Assembly (NCBI GenBank): GCA_910577085.1 | Contig: CAJTLE010000127.1 | Span: forward strand, 1 to 7,945 | Length of the DNA: 7,945 nucleotides | Source: an uncultured Allobaculum sp. | GTDB lineage: Bacteria; Bacillota_I; Bacilli_A; Erysipelotrichales; Erysipelotrichaceae | Reading direction: 5' to 3' | In this document: positions 1 to 5,640 of the stretch, in pieces | How positions within the stretch are numbered: the first letter of the stretch is position 1 | Layout of the letters: each line of letters begins with the position of its first letter | Program-made: the position numbers and the translations under genes | The notes under the pieces: generated by a model | Told to the model about the DNA's origin: nothing | Database searches by the model: none | The model's input: the letters and a program-made list of their open reading frames with translations, nothing else

Positions 1-1
1 G

Positions 2-70
2 GTCGCCGATAGGCGAAACGGAAAACGAACAAATAAGGCTAAAGGAAAGCCGCTGAAAAAAAGTAATTAG
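2..70 (+). CDS. Possible 3' end of an unknown gene (partial)
   Basis: From the window edge to a TAG at 68-70 one + strand frame is open for 22 codons. It reads as a very basic tail (VADRRNGKRTNKAKGKPL, then KKSN). Such Lys/Arg-rich ends are common in bacterial proteins, and the strong terminator-like inverted repeat starts about 70 bases later. However, a second + strand frame is also open from base 3 to a TGA at 54-56, and the - strand is partly open too, so the choice of frame is not secure. I do not recognise the family. The upstream sequence would settle it. Confidence 0.25.
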   Translation, partial: VADRRNGKRTNKAKGKPLKKSN

Positions 71-138
71 GGCTTCTACTGATAAGAAACCTCTATTTTA
101 GTTGTACTAAATCTTGACATAGGACCAATGAGGACCAT

Positions 139-183
139 TAAACAGCAACGCCCCCGACGATTCGTCGGGGGCGTTGCTGTTTA
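139..183. terminator. Long perfect inverted repeat, probable bidirectional terminator
   Basis: Two perfectly complementary 22-base arms (139-160 and 162-183) flank a single central T. The stem core is very GC-rich (CGCCCCCGACG). The outer ends give TTT on each strand (GCTGTTTA), a short U-tract in either direction. It lies between the possible + strand gene end at 70 and the - strand repressor ending at 253, which is the expected place for a shared terminator of convergent genes. The U-tracts are shorter than usual, so the terminator role is inferred from stem strength and position. Confidence 0.7.
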
Positions 184-252
184 TTCACTCTGAATTAAGC
201 TGAGAAAATTTAAAGGACTTCACTTCGTTTTTACTGAGTAGAAGTCTGAAAC

Positions 253-1248
253 TCATGATTTGCGTGTAGACATTTTTTCAACGAGAGTACCGGAAAATAC
301 AGAGTCGCGCGGATAATCTTTGCCGTCCAGAACCTGAGCCATGCAGGAAACAGAAGTATCACACAGGTAATTGAGCAGGTTGTCGTACGATGTGATTTCG
401 CAGGGCGGCATATCGGAGAGCAGGGAGTTGTTATAGCCGGTGATCTGAACCTGATCTGGAATGGAGAATCCATGATTGAGACAGTATTTCATCGCAAAAA
501 CAGCGATCTCATCATCCACACAGAGAATGGCATCAAAGTCCTGGCCTTCGAGGACTTCGCGGACATGCTCGCTCAGTTTCCGCGATGGATCAAGCTGCAA
601 AATCCGGCCTTCAGTATCGATTCCGGCTTTCTGGCAGGCTTCTTCAAAGCCCTTGACTTTTTCTCGGGCCGAAAAAGTCAACTTGCGGGTCAGAAGAATT
701 GGTTTTTTAGATCCGCCATTGAGAACAACCGTTGCCAGTTCTTTCATGCCTTTGACATCATCACAGCGAATGGAATGAACTTTTGAGTTTTCCAGCAGAC
801 CATTCATTAAAATCACCGGGATCTTGCTGGCGGCCTCTTTGATATACATATTGTCCCGGCCGCTCTTTTCGACAAAACCGGATCCGATCAGGAAGATGAC
901 ATCTACATTGCGCGACAGTAAAAGCCGCATGGCTTCTTGTTTGTTTTTCAGTTCAGAGCCGGTGCAGGCAAGCAGGGTCGTATAGCCCTGCTCGCGCAGT
1001 GCGTTTTGCAGGTAGTAAATGCATTCCGCCTGATACAAGTCACGCGAATCGGTGCTCAATACGCCGGCTAAAGACATGGTTGAAGTGGCCATGCCTTTGG
1101 CAAAAGGGTTAACAGAGTATCCCTTTTCGTCGATGACTTTCATGATTTTCTCGCGGGTCTTTTCAGAGACGTACCCGGAATTGTTGATCGCACGGGAAAT
1201 TGTAGCAATCGAAAAACCAGTCTCCTTGGCGATATCATACATATTCAT
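253..1248 (-). CDS. LacI-family transcriptional repressor
   Basis: 331-residue LacI/GalR-type DNA-binding regulator, a normal length for the family. Residues 3-22 form the helix-turn-helix (MYDIAKETGFSIATISRAIN), followed by the typical NNSGYVSEKTREKI stretch and a hinge helix (NPFAKGMAT, about 47-55). The rest is a periplasmic-binding-protein-like effector domain. It ends with the family-typical TLVEKMSTRKS, and a FDAILCVDDEIAVFAMKY segment matches the usual 'aifc.nD.iA.ga' motif. Translation is placed at 1248 because AAAGGAG lies 8 bases upstream and the HTH begins at residue 3. The frame stays open up to 1359, but that extension has no ribosome site and is not needed by the fold. The recognition helix carries I-A at the positions where GalR has V-A, a type that in GalR reads GTAA/TTAC half-sites. 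Such half-sites occur upstream of this gene and of dctP. It therefore probably represses itself and the divergent TRAP operon. The effector is unknown. Confidence 0.95.
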   Translation of the reverse strand: MNMYDIAKETGFSIATISRAINNSGYVSEKTREKIMKVIDEKGYSVNPFAKGMATSTMSLAGVLSTDSRDLYQAECIYYLQNALREQGYTTLLACTGSELKNKQEAMRLLLSRNVDVIFLIGSGFVEKSGRDNMYIKEAASKIPVILMNGLLENSKVHSIRCDDVKGMKELATVVLNGGSKKPILLTRKLTFSAREKVKGFEEACQKAGIDTEGRILQLDPSRKLSEHVREVLEGQDFDAILCVDDEIAVFAMKYCLNHGFSIPDQVQITGYNNSLLSDMPPCEITSYDNLLNYLCDTSVSCMAQVLDGKDYPRDSVFSGTLVEKMSTRKS

Positions 1249-1256
1249 AGAAAAAT

Positions 1257-1263
1257 CTCCTTT
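1257..1263 (-). promoter_or_regulatory. Ribosome binding site that fixes the LacI-family start
   Basis: On the - strand this reads AAAGGAG, followed by 8 bases and ATG at 1248-1246. It selects this start over the in-frame ATG at 1359, which would add 37 residues unlike a LacI N-terminus. Confidence 0.85.
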
Positions 1264-1435
1264 GTTGGGTATGGATGATCCAGAAGAAAAAGCATGGGTT
1301 TCTTCTGGGGACAGACAGGGAATTGAAAACAAATGCAGGAAAATGAAATGAGAGTTCAAAGAATTACAGGTGAATGAGAATTCATATCGAATCGTTTTGC
1401 TCGATAAGGGTTGCAGAATGCCGTTCGAGCGATTG

Positions 1436-1453
1436 GTTTTTCATATGAAAAAC
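1436..1453. repeat. 18-base perfect palindrome in the repressor leader
   Basis: GTTTTTCATATGAAAAAC is perfectly self-complementary. It lies downstream of the predicted repressor transcription start, about 14 bases beyond the operator-like site at 1467-1480. As DNA it could bind a dimeric regulator. As RNA it has no loop and would form only a weak hairpin. It lacks the central CG usual in LacI-type operators. Confidence 0.5.
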
Positions 1454-1466
1454 GGAAGTAAATATC

Positions 1467-1480
1467 TGTAACCTTTTCCA
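1467..1480 (-). promoter_or_regulatory. LacI-type operator-like site (repressor gene copy)
   Basis: Read on the - strand this is TGGAAAAGGTTACA. It matches the site in front of dctP (TGTAAAGGGTTACA) at 12 of 14 positions and has the TGnAA-n4-TTACA layout of GalR/LacI-family operators. It sits 11 bases downstream of the predicted -10 box of the repressor gene, so binding would block transcription start or escape. Binding by the encoded repressor is inferred. Confidence 0.5.
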
Positions 1481-1491
1481 CATTTGAAATT

Positions 1492-1520
1492 ATTATATCG
1501 GGCAAATCTTCTGGACTCAA
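1492..1520 (-). promoter_or_regulatory. Probable sigma-A promoter of the LacI-family gene
   Basis: On the - strand, TTGAGT (1520-1515) and a perfect TATAAT (1497-1492) are separated by exactly 17 bases. The predicted transcript would start near 1485 and have a leader of about 235 bases before the ATG at 1248. The operator-like 14-mer at 1467-1480 would lie just inside the transcribed region, a normal place for autorepression. Seen by motif matching only. Confidence 0.55.
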
Positions 1521-1747
1521 CTGGGCAACCTGATTTTTGAAACGGGAAAGAAACAAAATGTGGGGAATGAAAGCGAGTAATAAGGACCGGAATGGGAAAA
1601 TAACAGTGGTAAAAGAGCGATAAATAAAATGAAAATGCGCATAATTGAAAATGCAAGTGTCAAAAAGGGAAAAGAGGCAGTCTTTGGCATGAAAGATATT
1701 CCACATCAAATCCCCCGAAAATCCGGCATTTTCCAGTGAACCATCAG

Positions 1748-1761
1748 TGAAAAGGGTTACG
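1748..1761 (+). promoter_or_regulatory. LacI-type operator-like site (middle copy)
   Basis: TGAAAAGGGTTACG matches the dctP-proximal site at 12 of 14 positions. No convincing promoter is visible beside it. It could be an auxiliary operator for DNA looping between the two outer sites (centres about 281 and 477 bases away), or it could control the short + strand transcript that ends at the 1902-1949 terminator. Confidence 0.4.
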
Positions 1762-1901
1762 GACTACTTCTCGGTGGACAATCTTGGATTTACCACATCT
1801 GTATTTGGTTTCCCTTCAGAAAAGAGATTTAACTGGCTGACTGACATCTTTCAGGTGGATAGCCTGTATATACTTGCATATCTACTTGCAGAATTCGATC
1901 C

Positions 1902-1949
1902 AGCAAGCCTTGAACGATCCTGAGCGATCGGTTTAAAGGCTTGCTTTTT
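1902..1949 (+). terminator. Rho-independent terminator with no assigned upstream gene
   Basis: AGCAAGCCTT (1902-1911) pairs perfectly with AAGGCTTGCT (1936-1945). Inside it, GAACGATC and GATCGGTT extend the stem imperfectly, and the + strand continues with a five-base T-run (1945-1949). The - strand side has no T-run, so it acts on + strand transcripts. The nearest + strand reading frame, 1693-1923, stops at a TGA inside the hairpin loop. The transcript it ends is unknown: possibly a small protein, a decayed gene or a small RNA. Confidence 0.7.
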
Positions 1950-2189
1950 GTGTTTGAATGGATGGAAAAAGCAGAGAAGAAAAACCGGAATCATTCTTCA
2001 CAGACGTATCAGAATATGAAACAGTTTTCGGAATCTGTAACAGGAAGACTGCAGAAAACGGATAGAATCCGGCTGATAATTTGTGAAATATTATTTATTG
2101 AATAAAGTTTATATAAAGAACATTTACGGAATTCAATCATAATCGATATGGAAATTGTGTAAAAAAGGCTTTTTTTGTGGGCAACAGAA

Positions 2190-2218
2190 TTTTCAAAGCA
2201 AAGCCCTTACAGTATCTT
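2190..2218 (+). promoter_or_regulatory. dctP: Possible dctPQM promoter
   Basis: TTTTCA (2190-2195) and TATCTT (2213-2218) are 17 bases apart, each matching the sigma-A consensus at 4 of 6 positions. The start point would fall at about 2225, directly at the operator-like 14-mer, leaving a leader of about 50 bases before dctP. Other weak AT-rich boxes lie nearby, so this choice depends on spacing and on the operator position. Confidence 0.35.
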
Positions 2219-2224
2219 AATACC

Positions 2225-2238
2225 TGTAAAGGGTTACA
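2225..2238 (+). promoter_or_regulatory. LacI-type operator in front of dctP
   Basis: TGTAA-AGGG-TTACA: perfect inverted half-sites around four bases, with the same half-sites and spacing as the GalR consensus (TGTAAnCGnTTACA) except for a central GG instead of CG. It lies 37 bases upstream of the dctP ATG and just after the likely -10 box. Extra half-sites surround it: TTACA at 2207-2211, and a GGTTAC/GTAACC inverted pair at 2232-2237 and 2245-2250. It is probably bound by the divergent LacI-family protein. Confidence 0.6.
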
Positions 2239-2275
2239 CAAGAAGTAACCGAAATCAGAAAAAGGAGAAACTGAA

Positions 2276-3340
2276 ATGAAGCGAATGAAGCAACTGGCGG
2301 CCAGCGCGGTCTGCCTGGGCATGGCTCTTACATTTAGCGGATGTTCCTATACGGGCGGAAAACGAATTGTCCGGATTTCCCATGCACAATCTGAAGAACA
2401 TCCAGAACATCAGGGCCTGCTGAAGTTCAAAGAAGTCGTTGAAAGCAAATTCGGCGACAAGTATGAAATCCAGATCTTCCCAAATGAGCTGCTTGGCTCA
2501 GCACAGGAGGCGATTGAACTGTGTCAGACGGGAGCCATTGACTTTGTCGTAGCCGGTACCGCAAACGTAGAAACATTTGAAGGCGATTATGAAATTTTCT
2601 CGATGCCATATCTGTTTACCAGCCGGGATGCCTATCACGCTGTCATGAACGATGTGGACTACATGTCCCAGCTCTACAATTCGACCGACGAATCCGGATT
2701 CCGCGTTCTGACCTGGTTTGATGCGGGTATCCGTAACTTCTACTCCACCAAGAAAATTGAAACACCAGACGATCTGAAAGGTCAGAAGATACGTGTTCAG
2801 CAGTCTCCTGCTTCCGTTGCCATGGTGAATGCCTTTGGAGCAGCTGCCAGCCCAATGAGCTTTGGTGAAGTCTATACCGCCATTCAGCAGGGTGTTATTC
2901 AGGGCGCTGAAAACAACGAACTGGCTTTAACCAACAATAAACACGGCGAAGTAGCCAAGTATTACACCTATACCCAGCACCAGATGGTGCCTGACGTATT
3001 GCTTGGCAACACAAAATTCCTCGACTCTCTGAGTGATGAAGAATATGACGTCTTCATGGAAGCCGCACATGATGCGACCGAACTGGAAATGTCCGAGTGG
3101 GATAAAGCCGTTGAAGAGGCCTACAACTACGCAAAAGATGTTCAGGGCGTTGAATTTATCGATGTCGATATCGAGCCATTCCGTGAAAAAGTCAAAGGCG
3201 TCCAGCAGGACATGATCGAAAGAAACCCTGGCATCAAAGATATGTATGAGCATATTCAGGAAGTCAATAAAGAATTTGATTCCAAGAATTCAGATAAGAA
3301 TTCAACGGAAGCTTTAATTGAGGAAGGAGAAACCAAATGA
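2276..3340 (+). CDS. dctP: TRAP transporter solute-binding lipoprotein DctP
   Basis: 354-residue extracytoplasmic receptor that captures the substrate, usually an organic or sugar acid, and delivers it to the DctQM permease. The N-terminus has a basic start (MKRMKQ), a hydrophobic stretch and a lipobox-like FSGC, giving Cys23 as the likely lipidated residue, as expected for a Firmicute without an outer membrane. The TRAP receptor fold is clear: NELLGSAQEAIELCQTGAIDF, then GIRNFY, then DLKGQKIRV, then PMSFGEVYTAIQQGVIQGAEN. Arg153 (GIRN), Arg173 (KIRV) and Asn213 (GAEN) are each 26 residues from Arg127, Arg147 and Asn187 of Haemophilus SiaP. They should therefore be the residues that hold the substrate carboxylate, so a carboxylated substrate is very likely. 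AAAGGAG lies 8 bases before the ATG. The acidic, Asn/Ser-rich C-terminus (from about 335) looks disordered. It overlaps dctQ by four bases (ATGA). The exact substrate is unknown. Confidence 0.96.
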   Translation: MKRMKQLAASAVCLGMALTFSGCSYTGGKRIVRISHAQSEEHPEHQGLLKFKEVVESKFGDKYEIQIFPNELLGSAQEAIELCQTGAIDFVVAGTANVETFEGDYEIFSMPYLFTSRDAYHAVMNDVDYMSQLYNSTDESGFRVLTWFDAGIRNFYSTKKIETPDDLKGQKIRVQQSPASVAMVNAFGAAASPMSFGEVYTAIQQGVIQGAENNELALTNNKHGEVAKYYTYTQHQMVPDVLLGNTKFLDSLSDEEYDVFMEAAHDATELEMSEWDKAVEEAYNYAKDVQGVEFIDVDIEPFREKVKGVQQDMIERNPGIKDMYEHIQEVNKEFDSKNSDKNSTEALIEEGETK

Positions 3341-3858
3341 AAACCGATAAAGTCATCCGCAAATGGATGGACAAGATCATCATGGGAGCCTGCGTCTTCA
3401 TTTTCGGCTTCATGGTGATTCTGGGTACCTACCAGATTGTTACGCGTTATGTTTTCAACGCTCCATCGACCTTCTCTGAAGAATTACTGACTTACAGCTT
3501 TACCTGGCTGTCGTTGCTTGCGGGAACTTACGTATTTGGCAAACGCGATCATATGCGTATGGCATTTATTGCGGACAAACTGACCGGCAAGCCCAAACAG
3601 ATTCTGGACATTGTCATTGAAGTGCTGATCTTTATCTTCGCCTTTTTGACCATGGTCTGGGGCGGCTGGAGCATCATGCAACTGTCCATGCAGCAAAAAA
3701 CCGCCTCCTTAGGCATTTCAATGGGATACATCTATTCCATCCTGCCTGTGTGCGGTGTGGCTATCTGCGTCTATTGCATTTTGAATATCTATGACCTTGC
3801 CAAAGGTGAAAAACTGAAATTCGAAAACGGATATGAAGAGAAAGGAGATATCGCATGA
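3337..3858 (+). CDS. dctQ: TRAP transporter small permease subunit DctQ
   Basis: 173-residue small membrane subunit that pairs with DctM to form the sodium- or proton-driven TRAP permease. Four hydrophobic segments fit the family, at about residues 13-32, 49-67, 89-111 and 127-149. The family signature is QIVTRYVFNAPSTFSEEL followed by LTYSFTWLSLLAG, including the conserved Glu48-Glu49 and Trp57, and then the GKRDHMRM loop. The ATG overlaps the dctP stop as ATGA, and AAGGAG lies 7 bases upstream, so the two are translationally coupled. The charged C-terminal tail (KGEKLKFENGYEEKGD) should be cytoplasmic. Its stop overlaps the dctM start in the same way. Confidence 0.95.
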   Translation: MKTDKVIRKWMDKIIMGACVFIFGFMVILGTYQIVTRYVFNAPSTFSEELLTYSFTWLSLLAGTYVFGKRDHMRMAFIADKLTGKPKQILDIVIEVLIFIFAFLTMVWGGWSIMQLSMQQKTASLGISMGYIYSILPVCGVAICVYCILNIYDLAKGEKLKFENGYEEKGDIA

Positions 3859-5165
3859 GTATCGCAACACTTTCCGGACTGATCATTCTGGTCCTTCTGG
3901 CCATCATGCTCATTATGGGCGTGCCCATTGCTATTGCCTTAGGCATCGCCTCTCTGGCTGCCATCTTACCGATTATGCCCGCTGATGTAGCGGTCATTAC
4001 CGCATCCCAGCGGATTTTCTCCGGAATCTCCGTGTTCTCCTTACTGGCCATCCCGTTCTTCATCCTGGCTGGCAATATCATGAATAAAGGCGGCATCGCC
4101 ATCCGCTTAATCAACCTGGCGAAAATCATGACTGGCCGCATGCCTGGTGCGCTGGCCCAGACCAATGCGATTGCCAACATGTTATTCGGTGCGATTTCCG
4201 GTTCCGGAACTGCAGCCGCTTCTGCAATGGGCTCCATCATTGGTCCAGTTGAAGAAGAAGAAGGATACTCCAAAGACTTCTCCGCAGCCGCAAACATTGC
4301 TACTGCGCCGACTGGTCTTCTGATTCCGCCATCAAACGTCATGATTACCTATTCTCTGGTTGCAGGTGGTGCTTCGGTATCCGCTCTGTTCATGGCTGGC
4401 TACATTCCAGGTATTCTCTGGGGTCTGGCCTGCATGGTTGTAATTTACTTCCTGGCTAAAAAGAACGGCTATCGTTCGACGATGAAATACACTGCCAAAG
4501 AAAAAGGCAAAATGTTTATTCAGGCGATTCCTTGCCTGTTATTGATCATCATCGTTATTGGCGGCATTATCTTTGGTGCCTTTACCGCCACTGAAGGTTC
4601 TGTTGTAGCTGTTGTGTATTCCTTGCTGCTTTCGATCTATGGCTACCATTCTATGAAATGGTCCGATGTACCAAAAGTTTTAAAAGAAAGTGCGGAAATG
4701 ACCGGTATCATCATCTTCCTGATCGGTGTTTCCTCCATTATGTCCTGGGTTATGGCGTTCACTGGCATCCCACAGATGGTTTCCTCGGCCATTCTTGGCA
4801 TGACCCACAGTAAAATTGTCATCCTGCTGATGATCAACATCATTCTGTTAATTGTCGGAACCTTCATGGATATGACTCCAGCCGTGCTGATCTTTACCCC
4901 GATTTTCCTGCCGATCTGTATGGAACTTGGCATGGATATGATCCACTTTGGAATCATGATCATCTTCAACCTGTGCATCGGTACCATTACTCCTCCAGTT
5001 GGAACAACCTTGTTCGTTGGTGTCCGGGTTGGTGGAGTATCCATTGAATCGGTTTTCAAGCAATTGCTTCTGTATTTTGGGGCCATCTTCATTGTCCTGA
5101 TGCTGGTCACCTACATCCCGCAGCTGTCCTTGTGGCTGCCAACCGTCATGGGTGTCCTGAAGTAA
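3855..5165 (+). CDS. dctM: TRAP transporter large permease subunit DctM
   Basis: 436-residue large permease that carries the transport pathway, close to the usual size of about 425-430. It is almost entirely hydrophobic, with the many membrane segments expected. Family hallmarks are present in order: GVPIAIALGIASL near the start, IPFFILAGNIMNKGGIA, then ANMLFGAISGSGTAAASAMG with IIGPVEEEEGYSKDF, and APTGLLIPPSNVMITYSLVA. In the C-terminal half come GTFMDMTPAVLIFTPIFLP and GTITPPVGTTLFVG. The two G-rich/PP loops correspond to the repeated hairpins that form the substrate and cation site in this family. AAAGGAG lies 7 bases before the ATG, which overlaps the dctQ stop (ATGA). It is the last gene of the operon; a strong terminator follows 64 bases after the stop. 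No enzyme gene follows, so context does not identify the substrate. Confidence 0.96.
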   Translation: MSIATLSGLIILVLLAIMLIMGVPIAIALGIASLAAILPIMPADVAVITASQRIFSGISVFSLLAIPFFILAGNIMNKGGIAIRLINLAKIMTGRMPGALAQTNAIANMLFGAISGSGTAAASAMGSIIGPVEEEEGYSKDFSAAANIATAPTGLLIPPSNVMITYSLVAGGASVSALFMAGYIPGILWGLACMVVIYFLAKKNGYRSTMKYTAKEKGKMFIQAIPCLLLIIIVIGGIIFGAFTATEGSVVAVVYSLLLSIYGYHSMKWSDVPKVLKESAEMTGIIIFLIGVSSIMSWVMAFTGIPQMVSSAILGMTHSKIVILLMINIILLIVGTFMDMTPAVLIFTPIFLPICMELGMDMIHFGIMIIFNLCIGTITPPVGTTLFVGVRVGGVSIESVFKQLLLYFGAIFIVLMLVTYIPQLSLWLPTVMGVLK

Positions 5166-5229
5166 GACGATGCATTGATTCCCTTGTTTGCTGTCTGAAT
5201 CCAGCAATTTAAAATTTATCTGTCGATTT

Positions 5230-5264
5230 GTCCCCGGCTTCACTCCAATAGCCGGGGACTTTTT
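5230..5264 (+). terminator. Terminator of the dctPQM operon
   Basis: GTCCCCGGCT (5230-5239) pairs perfectly with AGCCGGGGAC (5250-5259) around a 10-base loop, followed by TTTTT (5260-5264). A strong Rho-independent terminator 64 bases after the dctM stop. Confidence 0.93.
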
Positions 5265-5640
5265 GCGGTTGCCCGATTTGGCTGCGGCCGCCTGACTCAA
5301 AGGTCCTGAAAGTCCAGAGCATCGGGATAGGATTGAACGAGATCTCTACTGTATAATTTATCCAATAATCAGCATTTTTTAGTTTTAATATTTATATTTT
5401 ATAATCGTAAAAAGCAGAAAAATCCAAAAGTATAATAGATGAATTAACTATACATAAAGTGCTTATTGGAAGATCTGAACTATACGGTTAAAGTGTTCGG
5501 GGAATTAGACTGTATTTCAGGAGGGTCTGAATCTGAGTTTTGAGAATGGGATGTTTGTTCATTTACAAGCTGCCTTGGATTTATTCATCCTGTAAATCCA
5601 GACTTAGAATTTCCCCTGGAAAGGATAGAGGTAAACGCAA
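5265..5640. other. AT-rich upstream region of the DUF5648 protein gene
   Basis: No gene seen. TATAAT occurs at 5352-5357, 5400-5405 and 5431-5436, but none has a good -35 box at 16-18 bases; the TTGAAC at 5333-5338 is only 13 bases from the first. Further in are imperfect direct repeats (AACTATAC at 5446-5453 and 5478-5485, each followed by TAAAGTG) and an inverted repeat GGATTTA/TAAATCC (5577-5583, 5593-5599) close to the gene start. The promoter of the downstream gene must lie here, but I cannot fix it. Confidence 0.5.

Larger units (their letters stand above)
1249..2275. other. Intergenic region of about 1 kb between divergent repressor and TRAP operon
   Basis: No confident protein gene. 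It holds, in order: the repressor leader with an 18-base perfect palindrome (1436-1453), the repressor promoter (1492-1520), three operator-like 14-mers, a + strand terminator (1902-1949), and the likely dctP promoter. Two short + strand frames are open. One runs from about 1586 to a TGA at 1736-1738 (contains MKMRIIENASVKKGKEAVFG). The other runs 1693-1923 and ends inside the terminator hairpin. Neither has a good ribosome site, and the first lies in purine-rich sequence that gives lysine/glutamate-rich translations by default. The region may contain gene remnants or a small RNA; I cannot decide. Confidence 0.6.

Noticed and set aside
472..786. + strand open frames of about 100 codons opposite the LacI-family gene
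   Set aside because: They are antisense to a clear coding region and lack ribosome sites and recognisable domains.
1101..1115. A fourth operator-like match (AAAAGGGTTAACA) inside the repressor gene
   Set aside because: It matches only in the core, lacks the TGnAA/TTACA symmetry, and encodes the conserved hinge residues VNPFA.
1249..1359. N-terminal extension of the LacI-family protein by 37 residues
   Set aside because: The ATG at 1359 lacks a ribosome site, the added residues are unlike any LacI N-terminus, and the ATG at 1248 has AAAGGAG at ideal spacing directly before the HTH.
1356..1709. 117-codon - strand open frame upstream of the repressor
   Set aside because: It runs through the predicted repressor promoter and operator, is rich in Phe/Ile/Leu as expected from the complement of purine-rich DNA, and has no ribosome site.
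2017..2030. Catabolite-repression (cre)-like box TGAAACAGTTTTCG
   Set aside because: The central CG and the final A of the cre consensus are missing and it lies about 250 bases from dctP; too weak to call.
2161..2176. AAAAAAGGCTTTTTTT as an attenuator before dctP
   Set aside because: An A-T-only stem with a three-base loop would be unstable and would lie upstream of the likely transcription start.
3761..5300. Long - strand open frames of 150-193 codons opposite dctM
   Set aside because: They mirror the codon pattern of a strongly supported membrane protein gene and resemble no family; antisense shadows.
5333..5357. TTGAAC/TATAAT promoter for the DUF5648 protein gene
   Set aside because: The spacer is only 13 bases, too short for a sigma-A promoter, and it lies nearly 300 bases from the start codon.
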